The notes under the pieces were generated by a model, which ran no database searches, was not told the DNA's origin, and saw nothing but the letters and a program-made list of their open reading frames with translations. Of a stretch of DNA of 64,000 nucleotides, positions 16,730 through 24,457 are shown in pieces. A program made the position numbers and the translations under genes. The DNA lies in assembly GCA_036012905.1 (NCBI GenBank), contig DASCQF010000038.1, positions 65,234 to 129,233 on the forward strand, in the 5' to 3' direction. Position 1 is the first letter of the stretch, and each line of letters opens with the position of its first letter. The DNA is from NP936 sp002726085. Its GTDB lineage: Bacteria > Acidobacteriota > Vicinamibacteria > Vicinamibacterales > UBA8438.

Positions 16730-17333
16730 ACCTGGGCGACGCATCGCAGTGGGCATCACCGGGGCCAGTGGTGCACTCTATGCCGTGCGTTCGGTCGCCG
16801 CGCTCCTTGCCAGCGGGTGTCAGGTCGAGCTTGTGGTATCCGACTTCGGACGCCGGCTGCTCCGCGAGGAGCTGGGCGAGGCTGCGGCGATCGAGGTCCT
16901 GTCCGAGTATCTGGCGACCCGCTACGGTGACGGCGTGCGTGCCGGCACCCTGACGTTGCACAGCAACCGCGATGTGGGTGCGTCGATTGCCAGCGGAAGC
17001 TATGCGTGCGAGGCGATGGCGATTGTGCCGTGCTCCATGAAGACGCTGGCCGGGGTGGCGCACGGTCTGTCCCGCACGCTCATCGAGCGGGCCGCTGACG
17101 TCATGCTCAAGGAGCGACGTCGGCTGGTGCTCGTCCCGCGCGAGACACCAATGAGTCTGCCCCAGTTGCGCAACATGGTGGCGTCTGCCGAGGCGGGTGC
17201 GGTGGTGCTGCCGGCAATGCCGGCCTTCTACCAGGGACCACGTTCGCTCGACGACCTGGCCGACTTCATGGCCGGGAAGATCCTCGGGGCGCTGGGTTTT
17301 TCCCACGAGCTGTATCCTCCGTGGGCCGGATGA
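16719..17333 (+). CDS. ubiX: Flavin prenyltransferase UbiX
   Basis: 204-aa flavoprotein that prenylates FMN to make the cofactor of UbiD-type decarboxylases. The N-terminal GITGASGALYAV (residues 12-23) binds the phosphate of FMN; the middle has IVPCSMKTLAGVAHG (~104-118) and ERRRLVLVPRETPMS (~132-146), and the end has LPAMPAFYQGP, all family hallmarks. In the futalosine pathway a UbiX/UbiD-type pair removes the carboxyl group of the prenylated naphthoate; the UbiD partner is not in the window. It overlaps the upstream prenyltransferase and, by ATGA, the downstream methyltransferase. Confidence 0.93.
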   Translation: MSDRPGRRIAVGITGASGALYAVRSVAALLASGCQVELVVSDFGRRLLREELGEAAAIEVLSEYLATRYGDGVRAGTLTLHSNRDVGASIASGSYACEAMAIVPCSMKTLAGVAHGLSRTLIERAADVMLKERRRLVLVPRETPMSLPQLRNMVASAEAGAVVLPAMPAFYQGPRSLDDLADFMAGKILGALGFSHELYPPWAG

Positions 17334-18094
17334 GCGCCGCGTCACCGCGGGGTCCGGCGACCGAGCCCGGCACGCCATCGCTCGACAAGGATCCCCGCCG
17401 GATCGCGGGGATGTTCGATGCCATCGCGCATCGATACGACCAGCTGAACCACCTGCTGAGCGCCGGATTCGATCGTCGGTGGCGCCGCCGGGCCGTCGCG
17501 GCGCTCGACCTCGGCGACGGGGCCCTCGTGCTCGACGTCTGTACCGGGACGGCCGATCTGGCAATGACCGCATCGCGCCATCAGCCGGCGCCCCGCGCGG
17601 TGCTGGGCGTCGACTTTGCCGGTGCGATGCTGGCGCTGGGCCACGAGAAGCTGCGGTCGGCCGGCTTGAGCCCCATCGTGCGGTTGGTCAGGGGTGACGC
17701 CTGCCGGCTCCCGTGCCCATCGGAGACAGTCGATGCCGTGACGGTCGGGTTCGGCATCCGCAATGTGGCGGACACGGCCCGGGCGGTCGAGGAGATGTTC
17801 CGGGTCTTGAAGCCCGGGGGGCGACTGGCGATTCTGGAGTTCGGAGAGCCTCGTGTGCCGGTGCTCCGGTCCCTCTACCTGTGGTATTTCCAACGGGTGC
17901 TGCCGTTTATCGGCCGTCGGCTGTCGAAACACGCTGAGGCCTATGCGTATCTCCCGGCGTCGGTTAGTGCGTTTCTCAGCCCCGACGCGCTCGCGGACTT
18001 GCTGCGGACATCCGGGTTTTTCGGTGTGCGTGTAGACCGTTTGACGGCTGGCGTCGTCTATCTCTATGTGGGCCAGAAGCCGGTTGATACCTGA
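17330..18094 (+). CDS. menG: Demethylmenaquinone methyltransferase MenG/UbiE
   Basis: 254-aa SAM methyltransferase that adds the last methyl group to demethylmenaquinone. FDAIAHRYDQLNHLLSAGFDRRWRR (residues ~29-53) is the UbiE/MenG N-terminal signature; LVLDVCTGTADLA is SAM motif I, and VTVGFGIRNVAD plus RVLKPGGRLAILEFGEP are the two PROSITE-type patterns of the family. ATG 17330 overlaps the ubiX stop (ATGA) and is preferred over GTG 17321. It closes the menaquinone block. The dehydrogenase-like MqnD, futalosine hydrolase MqnB and a UbiD-type enzyme are not in the window. Confidence 0.93.
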   Translation: MSAASPRGPATEPGTPSLDKDPRRIAGMFDAIAHRYDQLNHLLSAGFDRRWRRRAVAALDLGDGALVLDVCTGTADLAMTASRHQPAPRAVLGVDFAGAMLALGHEKLRSAGLSPIVRLVRGDACRLPCPSETVDAVTVGFGIRNVADTARAVEEMFRVLKPGGRLAILEFGEPRVPVLRSLYLWYFQRVLPFIGRRLSKHAEAYAYLPASVSAFLSPDALADLLRTSGFFGVRVDRLTAGVVYLYVGQKPVDT

Positions 18095-18175
18095 TCGGGT
18101 GCCCGCTCGACATCATCCATCGTTGACCCCATGACGGCTGTCGCAGCATTGGGTCGCCGTGGTAATGATGTCTGG

Positions 18176-18261
18176 CCCCCGCGTAGCGGGGCTGTGAGAA
18201 ATGGCAGCTAGTGATGCGGCACCGACCAACGTCCGGGTGGCTTGCGGGGCAGCGTCACTAG
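18176..18261 (+). repeat. Full-length 86-bp palindromic repeat element
   Basis: The reference copy. It starts with the hairpin CCCCGC-GTA-GCGGGG (18176-18191), continues with ctgtgagaaatggcag and then CTAGTGATGCGGCACCG...GCAGCGTCACTAG (18208-18261), whose ends are inverted repeats. An inverted copy with the same parts in the same order is at 35429-35512. It lies between menG and the TonB-like gene; the remainder of that gap, 18095-18175, shows nothing. Confidence 0.85.
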
Positions 18262-18270
18262 TGGGCCCGC

Positions 18271-18279
18271 TGGTATACT
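18271..18279 (+). promoter_or_regulatory. Extended -10 promoter of the TonB-like gene
   Basis: TGG followed by TATACT fits an extended -10 element (TGN-TATAMT). No -35 is visible at 17 bases. It starts 10 bases after the repeat element and ends 24 bases before the ATG. Confidence 0.5.
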
Positions 18280-18303
18280 GACCCTGGGACACTCCAACCG
18301 CAC

Positions 18304-19344
18304 ATGTACTTCGATTTTGAAGAGCGTCGCTTCGACACGCCGACAATCGAGTCGGCCATGTCGTGGCGCGAGCGCGGCCTCCTGTCGCTGTTTGCCCACC
18401 TGGCGGTCGTCGTGCTGGTGCTGGTTGGGCCGCGGTTGCAGTTCATGCAGAGCGCGGCCGAGCGCCGGGCGGAGCGACTGGCCGAGATGGTCGAGGAGCA
18501 GCGACTCGCGCAGTTCGAGGCACGCCAGCGCGAACCCGAATTCATCTTTGTGGAGCCGTTCATCGACACGCCTGCTCTGGAGCCGCCGCTTCAGGCGGAC
18601 CTGTCGGACATCGACCGTGTCGCGCAGTCGCCGCTGGAAGCCGAGACGCCGGTCAACGATCTGCCCAACGCTGACGGGAATACATTCGAGTTCGTCGAGG
18701 CTGAGGATCCAACCGACGGTCTGGATCCGGTGGCCGAGGACGGAACGGAGCTGGACGGGAGCGAGCCTGACGCGAGTGAGCCGGTCGACGGAGTAGACGA
18801 CGGTGTCGCTGATGCGCCAGTGCCGGACGGCCCCGACGCGACACCGGGTGACGGTGGCGCGCTGGCCAACCCGTTCCTAGCGGACACGCGTGCGGCGTTG
18901 CGAGAGAGGCCCCCGGCGGAACAACCGGGGACGATTCTCAATCAGGCAATCGAGGGCCTCAGTGGTATTGCCCGCAGGGACTCGTTTCAGAATCTGCAGG
19001 GGCGTACGGATCAATACGGTCCCGACATCCAGTTTGACAGCAAGGGTGTCGATTTCGGGTGGTGGATTCGGCGCTTTCGTGCGCAGATCTATCGCAACTG
19101 GTTGATCCCACAGGCAGCGATGGCGATGTCGGGCCACGTCGTGCTGACGTTCAACATCCACCAAGACGGTTCGTTCACCGAGCTGACCGTGGCGCAGCCC
19201 TCGAGCGTCGATGCGTTCACCAACTCCGCCTACAACGCGATCCGTGGGTCGAATCCCACGCTGCCGCTGCCGGTTGAGTATCCGGACGAACAGGTGTTGT
19301 TCACGGTGATCTTCTATTTCAACGAGATGCCGCCCCCGAGGTAG
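18304..19344 (+). CDS. TonB/TolA-like energy transducer
   Basis: 346-aa protein with the layout of TonB: a short cytoplasmic N-terminus, one transmembrane segment (LLSLFAHLAVVVLVLVGPRL, about residues 26-46), a coiled, charged stretch (AERRAERLAEMVEEQRLAQFEARQ), a long Asp/Glu/Pro-rich periplasmic spacer (100-205) and a C-terminal alpha/beta domain (245-346; YRNWLIPQAAMAMSGHVVLTFNI then DGSFTELTVAQPS, SAYNAIRGSNP). The spacer is acidic, whereas classic TonB has Pro-Lys repeats. Without exbB/exbD nearby it is unclear whether it serves TonB-dependent transport or another system. Confidence 0.8.
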   Translation: MYFDFEERRFDTPTIESAMSWRERGLLSLFAHLAVVVLVLVGPRLQFMQSAAERRAERLAEMVEEQRLAQFEARQREPEFIFVEPFIDTPALEPPLQADLSDIDRVAQSPLEAETPVNDLPNADGNTFEFVEAEDPTDGLDPVAEDGTELDGSEPDASEPVDGVDDGVADAPVPDGPDATPGDGGALANPFLADTRAALRERPPAEQPGTILNQAIEGLSGIARRDSFQNLQGRTDQYGPDIQFDSKGVDFGWWIRRFRAQIYRNWLIPQAAMAMSGHVVLTFNIHQDGSFTELTVAQPSSVDAFTNSAYNAIRGSNPTLPLPVEYPDEQVLFTVIFYFNEMPPPR

Positions 19345-19374
19345 CCCCCTCTGGCACCTGGTGCTCCACCGCGT

Positions 19375-19470
19375 ATGACGCGTCACGTGCGACCGACGGT
19401 GGCCCAGCAGTTCGGCCTGGTGCTCCTGTTGACGGTCGTGGTCCTCGTGGTGCTGTTCGGACCCGCCTGA
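19375..19470 (+). CDS. Small 31-aa single-pass membrane peptide
   Basis: ATG 19375 to TGA 19470 encodes 31 residues: a polar N-terminus with two Arg and one His (MTRHVRPTVAQQFG), a hydrophobic segment of about 14 residues (LVLLLTVVVLVVLF) and GPA. It looks like a one-helix inner-membrane peptide with N-in orientation by the positive-inside rule. It fills the gap between the TonB-like gene and miaA, leaving 19 bases before miaA. No family is recognised. Only its length and hydrophobic pattern support it, and no clear ribosome site precedes it. Confidence 0.45.
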   Translation: MTRHVRPTVAQQFGLVLLLTVVVLVVLFGPA

Positions 19471-19489
19471 TTTATTGATCTACCGATCT

Positions 19490-20437
19490 ATGCGAACTGC
19501 CGATGGGCGTCCGCTGCTGTTGGCGGTCGTTGGGCCGACGGCTACCGGCAAGAGCGCCCTCGCGCTGTGGGTCGCGACGCAGTCTGGTGGCGAAATCGTC
19601 AACTGTGACTCGACGGCGGTCTATCGCGGATTCGACATCGGCACCGACAAGGTCCCCGTGCCGGAGCGATGCGGCATCCCGCACCATCTCATTGACGTTG
19701 CCGATCCGACCGAGATCTACACGGCTGCTCGTTACAGCCGGGATGCCTCACGCGTGGTGCGCGAGATCACCGCCAGAGACCGACTGCCTGTGGTGGTGGG
19801 GGGCACGGGGCTCTATTTTCGGGCACTGACTCGCGGACTCTTCCCGGGGCCGGGGCGCGACCCGGTCTTGCGTGCCCGGCTCGGCCGCGTGGCGCGCCGT
19901 CGCGGTGTCGACGCGCTGCATCGGTGGCTGGGTCGTCACGACCCCGACTCGGCAAGACGCATTCAGGTGCGGGACGAGAAGCGGCTCATCCGTGCGCTCG
20001 AGGTGTTTCTGCTGACGGGGCGGACGCTGACAGACCACTTTGCCAGCACCCGGTCGCCGATCGATGACTATGCGGTGGTGACCGTCGGCCTTCAGCTGTC
20101 GGGTGACGAGCTCCAGGCCCGGATCGCGCGCCGCGTCGACCAGCAGTTCGCCGACGGGTTGCTCGACGAGATTCGTGGGTTGATGGCTGCCGGCGTGCCG
20201 CCCGATGCCGGCCCGCTCGGCGGGCTCGTCTACCGCCAGGCGATGGAGCACCTGCGGGGTGAGCGGGACGAAGCGGCCACCCGTGAGCTGATCGTGCGCG
20301 AGAATCGCCGCTATGCGCGGCGCCAGTTGATCTGGTTCCGGAAAGAGCCTAACCTACAATGGCTCTCCGGCCCCGGCGAGCGCCTCGAGACCTGCCAGGC
20401 GGTCAGCCGGATACTCGATGTCGCCCGTCACCTGTGA
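19490..20437 (+). CDS. miaA: tRNA dimethylallyltransferase MiaA
   Basis: 315-aa enzyme that transfers an isoprenyl group to A37 of tRNAs reading UNN codons. The P-loop GPTATGKS (residues ~15-22) is followed by EIVNCDSTAVYRGFDIGTDK, HHLIDVADP, YSRDA and VVVGGTGLYFRAL, the ordered MiaA motifs; RVRDEKRLIRALEV-type and IRENRRYARRQLIWFRK segments complete it. ATG 19490 is preferred to TTG 19475 as it begins just before the P-loop strand. The 3' end overlaps a possible GTG start of the next gene by 4 bases. Confidence 0.95.
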   Translation: MRTADGRPLLLAVVGPTATGKSALALWVATQSGGEIVNCDSTAVYRGFDIGTDKVPVPERCGIPHHLIDVADPTEIYTAARYSRDASRVVREITARDRLPVVVGGTGLYFRALTRGLFPGPGRDPVLRARLGRVARRRGVDALHRWLGRHDPDSARRIQVRDEKRLIRALEVFLLTGRTLTDHFASTRSPIDDYAVVTVGLQLSGDELQARIARRVDQQFADGLLDEIRGLMAAGVPPDAGPLGGLVYRQAMEHLRGERDEAATRELIVRENRRYARRQLIWFRKEPNLQWLSGPGERLETCQAVSRILDVARHL

Positions 20438-20505
20438 CCTCGACCCGTGACCTTTCCAATGAGCATGTCGGCGCGGCGGTTGGATGCGCTCGAGCTCCCG
20501 GGTCT

Positions 20506-21555
20506 GTGAGCATCCGAGCCGACCTGGAGGCGCGCGAGGCGGAGTATCTCGCCCCCTATGCTGCTCGAAGTCGCGACTCGCAGGGGCGGTTGCGGGCCGA
20601 GTCCGAGGACCCGATTCGTCCGGCATTCCAGCGGGACCGGGATCGCATCGTTCACAGTAAGGCGTTCCGCCGCCTGAAGCACAAGACTCAGGTATTCTTC
20701 GCTCCCACAGGAGACCATTATCGGACCCGGCTCACTCACACGCTCGAGGTGTCGCAAATCGCCAGGACAGTGGCCAAGGTACTTCGTCTCAACGACGAGC
20801 TCACCGAAGCGATTGCCCTCGGGCACGATCTGGGACACACGCCGTTCGGGCACGCGGGTGAGAGCGTGCTGAACGCCCTGATGCCTGGCGGCTTCAGTCA
20901 CTACGAGCAGAGCTTGCGGATCGTAGACGTCCTGGAGCAGGAGCGGAGAGGGCTGAATCTGACCTGGGAGGTGCGCGATGGTATCGCCAAGCACTCCAAG
21001 GGGAAGGACGGTGCGCCGATCGGAATACGGCCGTCACTGCGTGCCGCGACCCTCGAGGGGCAGGTGGCCCGGGTGGCGGATCTCGTTGCCTATGTGAACC
21101 ACGACATCGACGATGCCGCTCGCGCGGGTGTGCTGAACACCGCCGACCTGCCAGACGAGGCGGTCGAGGTGCTGGGGCGCTCCTCTTCAGAGCGGATCGG
21201 CACCCTGGTCGCCGACGTGGTGGAACGGACGCTGGAAACGAGACCGGACATCGAGCTGCGCATGAGCGACGAGGTGCTGGCGGCCCTCCTCGATCTCCGG
21301 ACATTCCTGTTCGACGCGGTCTACGAGAATCAGGTGGCGACGGCGGAGTTCAAGAAGGCCGAGGGTATCCTCGGCGGGCTCTGGGAGCGGGTGCGACAGG
21401 AGCCTGAGGCGTTTCTCGATCTGCGCACGGTTCGCGAGGAGGGGATCGATGCCGCCAGCCGTGATTTCCTTGCCGGCATGACTGATCGGTTCGCAGTGGG
21501 CCTGTACGAGCGGTTGTTCATCCCCAAGCCCTGGGCGAGAACGACCAGATTGTAG
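20506..21555 (+). CDS. dgt: dGTPase-like HD-domain phosphohydrolase
   Basis: 349-aa HD hydrolase of the short Dgt type that lacks the E. coli insert; such enzymes cleave dNTPs to nucleoside and triphosphate. LAPYAARSRDSQGR, then FQRDRDRIVHSKAFRRLKHKTQVF, is the conserved start. Metal ligands are His in RLTHTLEVSQ, the His-Asp pair in ALGHDLGHTPFGH and Asp in YVNHDIDDA. GTG 20506 matches the family N-terminus. GTG 20434, overlapping the miaA stop as GTGA, would add 24 unconserved residues but would give translational coupling. Confidence 0.88.
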   Translation: MSIRADLEAREAEYLAPYAARSRDSQGRLRAESEDPIRPAFQRDRDRIVHSKAFRRLKHKTQVFFAPTGDHYRTRLTHTLEVSQIARTVAKVLRLNDELTEAIALGHDLGHTPFGHAGESVLNALMPGGFSHYEQSLRIVDVLEQERRGLNLTWEVRDGIAKHSKGKDGAPIGIRPSLRAATLEGQVARVADLVAYVNHDIDDAARAGVLNTADLPDEAVEVLGRSSSERIGTLVADVVERTLETRPDIELRMSDEVLAALLDLRTFLFDAVYENQVATAEFKKAEGILGGLWERVRQEPEAFLDLRTVREEGIDAASRDFLAGMTDRFAVGLYERLFIPKPWARTTRL

Positions 21556-21587
21556 TCGTTCATGTACCGGAGCGGACGAAACGCGGA

Positions 21588-21596
21588 TGATATACT
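21588..21596 (+). promoter_or_regulatory. Extended -10 promoter of yceD-rpmF
   Basis: TGA-TATACT is an extended -10 element without a visible -35, 78 bases before yceD. Confidence 0.45.
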
Positions 21597-21622
21597 CTAG
21601 GTTTGGTCCTGGTCCTGGTGAC

Positions 21623-21641
21623 GCCTCCCCCGGTGGGAGGC
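21623..21641 (+). promoter_or_regulatory. Leader hairpin before yceD
   Basis: GCCTCCC-CCGGT-GGGAGGC is a perfect 7-bp stem with a 5-base loop inside the predicted 5' leader, 33 bases before the yceD start. No U-run follows, so it is not a standard terminator; it may be an mRNA stability or control element. Confidence 0.35.
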
Positions 21642-21674
21642 TGTGCCTGACTGAGACGCGGGGCGCTCGCTTCG

Positions 21675-22196
21675 ATGATCCTCGACCTCCGCTCGATCAA
21701 GGGACAGCGAGAACGGGTCCGACGGACCTTCCCGGGGGACACGCTCAGCCAGGGTGGCGGCGATCAGTATAGGGTCGTCGACACCGCGACCCTCGACCTG
21801 GACATCCGCAAGGATGGCGGGAAGTATCGGGTGGTCGGTCGGCTCGAAGCGACACTCGAGCTCGGCTGTTGTCGGTGTCTCGAGTCACTCCCTTTGGTCG
21901 TGGGTGTAGACGTCGATCTGCTCTTTCTGCCGGTGTCGGATAACACCGGCGAAGGCGACTTCCAGATCGAGGAGTCGGATCTGGGCACGGCGTTCTACCG
22001 GGACGATCAGATCGACCTGGCGCAGCTGATCCACGAGCAGTTTCAACTCGCGCTGCCGATGAAACCGCTCTGTCGTGACGATTGCCGCGGGTTGTGTCCA
22101 GTCTGTGGCGGCAACCGCAACACGACCACGTGTCAGTGCGTCGAACGGTGGGAGGATCCCAGGCTCGCCGTGCTGAAGAGCCTGAAGAGCGAGTAG
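21675..22196 (+). CDS. yceD: YceD/DUF177 family protein (23S rRNA accumulation protein)
   Basis: 173-aa DUF177 protein, nearly always encoded just before rpmF, as here. The central strand segment GRLEATLELGCCRCLESL (residues ~55-72) has the family's CxRCL core. The C-terminus CRDDCRGLCPVCGGNRNTTTC (~136-156) could bind zinc and is the form found outside enterobacteria. In E. coli and plants the family is needed for 23S rRNA accumulation. It is likely co-transcribed with rpmF from the promoter at 21588. Confidence 0.88.
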   Translation: MILDLRSIKGQRERVRRTFPGDTLSQGGGDQYRVVDTATLDLDIRKDGGKYRVVGRLEATLELGCCRCLESLPLVVGVDVDLLFLPVSDNTGEGDFQIEESDLGTAFYRDDQIDLAQLIHEQFQLALPMKPLCRDDCRGLCPVCGGNRNTTTCQCVERWEDPRLAVLKSLKSE

Positions 22197-22247
22197 GACG
22201 CGGACGGCCCCGAGGGTGGGCCACGGGCAGGACGAGAGGATTCGACA

Positions 22248-22430
22248 ATGGCTAATCCGAAACGGCGGCACTCCAAGTCTCGCACGGCGAAGCGGCGCAC
22301 GCACCAAAGCCTCGACCCGGTTGTGCTCGGCGAGTGTCCGCAGTGTCACGAGCGGAAACCGTCTCATCAGGTGTGTCCACATTGCGGGTATTACCGGGGA
22401 CGACAGGTCCGGCCGATCAAGGACGTCTAG
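22248..22430 (+). CDS. rpmF: 50S ribosomal protein L32
   Basis: 60-aa L32. MANPKRRHSKSRTAKRRTH is the universal N-terminus; CPQCHERKPSHQVCPHC is the CxxC...CxxC zinc-binding form. The DUF177 gene upstream and plsX downstream give the standard yceD-rpmF-plsX order. Confidence 0.97.
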   Translation: MANPKRRHSKSRTAKRRTHQSLDPVVLGECPQCHERKPSHQVCPHCGYYRGRQVRPIKDV

Positions 22431-22453
22431 TCCATCCACAGCAGCTATCAGCG

Positions 22454-23500
22454 GTGACCAGCAGGCAACCGGTGAAGGCGGGGGCACGCCGGCCGCGTGT
22501 CGCAGTCGATGCCACTGGAGGCGACTTCGCGCCCCGCAACATCGTCGACGGGGCGTTGGTGGCTGCCCGGCACCTGGATGTAGGCGTCATCCTGCTTGGG
22601 GCCCGCGAACTGTTGCGTGACGAGTTGCGGCGGCACGGCGATGCGGCCAGGTTGGACGTCACGGTGGTGGACGCGCCGGAGACAATCGGCATGCAGGAGT
22701 CGCCCGCGGCCGCCTTGCGACGGAAACCGAGGGCAGCGGTCCGCGTGGCAGCGGGCATGGTGGCAGACGGGGAGGCGGTGGCGCTTTTCAGCGCCGGGAA
22801 CACCGGAGCGACGATGCTTGCGGCGCACGGGGCGTTTGGCTGCTTGGAGGGAGTGGACCGCCCGGCGCTGGCCACCACCATACCGACAGCGGGACGCGGT
22901 GCCGTGCTGCTGGATTCGGGGGCGAATGTCGAGTGTCGCCCGCAGCACCTCCTGCAGTTCGCGGCGATGGGTGTCGCGTATGCGCGGACCGTGCTGGGCG
23001 TGCCTGAGCCGAAGGTGGGGTTGCTCTCGATCGGTGAGGAGGAGACGAAGGGCAACGATTTGACCCGTGAGGCGCATCAGTTGCTGCGTGGCAGTCGGTT
23101 GCGTTTCATTGGCAACGTCGAGGCGCGTGATCTGTATGGAGGGCAGGCCGAGGTCATCGTCTGTGACGGCTTCACCGGTAACATCGCGCTCAAGGTGAGC
23201 GAAGGACTGGTCGAGGTGGTCGAAGGATTTCTGCGGGACGAGCTCAAGCGGACGTTTAGCACCCGGGTCGGGTCCGTGCTGTCTCGCCGCGCGTTTCGGC
23301 GGTTTCGCCGGCGGGTCGACTACTCCGAGGTTGGCGGCGCCCCGCTGCTCGGGTTGTCCGGACTGTGCATCGTTGGGCATGGGCGCTCGTCGGCCAAGGC
23401 CGTGCGTAACGCGGTGGCGATGGCTCATCGCTTCGCGACGGGGGAGATGCTTGCCGGGATTGCGCGGGAGTTACAAACCGCAACCGTGATGCACGGCTAG
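22454..23500 (+). CDS. plsX: Phosphate acyltransferase PlsX
   Basis: 348-aa enzyme that makes acyl-phosphate from acyl-ACP for PlsY in phospholipid synthesis. VAVDATGGDFAPRNIVDGA is the family start; FSAGNTGATMLAAHG, VLLDSGANVECRP, GLLSIGEEETKGND and FIGNVEARDL follow in order, and VCDGFTGNIALKVSEG plus the Ser/Gly-rich GRSSAKAVRNA complete it. GTG 22454 places the conserved core about 13 residues in; GTG 22472 would be closer, and any longer frame starts inside rpmF. fabD follows directly; fabH, commonly between the two, is absent. Confidence 0.94.
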   Translation: MTSRQPVKAGARRPRVAVDATGGDFAPRNIVDGALVAARHLDVGVILLGARELLRDELRRHGDAARLDVTVVDAPETIGMQESPAAALRRKPRAAVRVAAGMVADGEAVALFSAGNTGATMLAAHGAFGCLEGVDRPALATTIPTAGRGAVLLDSGANVECRPQHLLQFAAMGVAYARTVLGVPEPKVGLLSIGEEETKGNDLTREAHQLLRGSRLRFIGNVEARDLYGGQAEVIVCDGFTGNIALKVSEGLVEVVEGFLRDELKRTFSTRVGSVLSRRAFRRFRRRVDYSEVGGAPLLGLSGLCIVGHGRSSAKAVRNAVAMAHRFATGEMLAGIARELQTATVMHG

Positions 23501-23516
23501 CGGACGAGTTGAGTCG

Positions 23517-24446
23517 ATGATCGCGTTTGTCTTTCCGGGGCAGGGAGCGCAGCAGGTCGGGATGGGGCGGGCGCTGGCAGACCGGTTTCCTGAGTGTCTC
23601 GAGACGTTCGACCAGGCCGATGCCGCGCTCGGCATGTCCATCAGCCGACTCTGCTTCGAAGGTCCGGCAGAACGACTGATGTTGACCGAGCACGCGCAGC
23701 CGGCGCTCGTCGCCGTGTCCACCGCTGCGGCGCGGGCCCTGATGGCACGGGGCGTTCAGCCGACCCTCCTCGCCGGGCACAGCCTTGGCGAGTACTCGGC
23801 GCACGTGGCGGCCGGAACGCTGGCGTTCGCCGATGCCATGCGGACCGTCCGGAACCGCGGGCGCTACATGCAGGAGGCGGTGCCAGTAGGGGACGGCGCC
23901 ATGGCGGCGGTGCTTGGCCTGGACGCCGAGTTGGTGGCCCAGGCCTGCGACGAGACGGCGTGCGGACAGATTGTGAGTCCGGCCAACCTGAATGCGCCTG
24001 GGCAGACCGTGATCGCCGGTGTGCGCGCGGCGGTGGAGCGAGCCGGTGCCCGGGCCAAGGAGTTGGGCGCCAGACGTATCGTATCACTGGCCGTGAGCGC
24101 ACCGTTTCACTGCGCTCTGATGCAACCTGCCGCCGACCGCCTGGCCCCGGACCTCCACGGATTGGTGGTGTCGGACCCGACAGTCCCGGTGGTGGCGAAC
24201 CTGGACGCGGAGCCGAAACGGGATGGGGCCGCGTCATTGGCGGCGCTGGTCGGGCAGGTCACCGCGCCGGTCCAGTGGGAGCGGGTTGTGCGTCGCCTTG
24301 CATCGGAGGGCGTCGACACGTATGTTGAGGTGGGTCCAGGTTCGGTGCTGAGCGGGCTCATCCGGAAGATCGTACGCGGCGCCCGTGTCCTGTCCGTTTC
24401 CGATCCCGAGGGCGTCGATAGCGCGGTGTCGATGCTGGGGTCTTGA
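23517..24446 (+). CDS. fabD: Malonyl-CoA:ACP transacylase FabD
   Basis: 309-aa acyltransferase that loads malonyl groups onto ACP. MIAFVFPGQGAQQVGMG is the standard N-terminus with the Gln of the oxyanion hole; GHSLGEYSA holds the nucleophile Ser89; the Arg of the RNRGRYMQEA helix binds the malonyl carboxylate; and SAPFHCALM carries the catalytic His (~198). It lies 16 bases after plsX in the fatty acid synthesis operon. Confidence 0.95.
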   Translation: MIAFVFPGQGAQQVGMGRALADRFPECLETFDQADAALGMSISRLCFEGPAERLMLTEHAQPALVAVSTAAARALMARGVQPTLLAGHSLGEYSAHVAAGTLAFADAMRTVRNRGRYMQEAVPVGDGAMAAVLGLDAELVAQACDETACGQIVSPANLNAPGQTVIAGVRAAVERAGARAKELGARRIVSLAVSAPFHCALMQPAADRLAPDLHGLVVSDPTVPVVANLDAEPKRDGAASLAALVGQVTAPVQWERVVRRLASEGVDTYVEVGPGSVLSGLIRKIVRGARVLSVSDPEGVDSAVSMLGS

Positions 24447-24457
24447 CGGGGGGAGAC

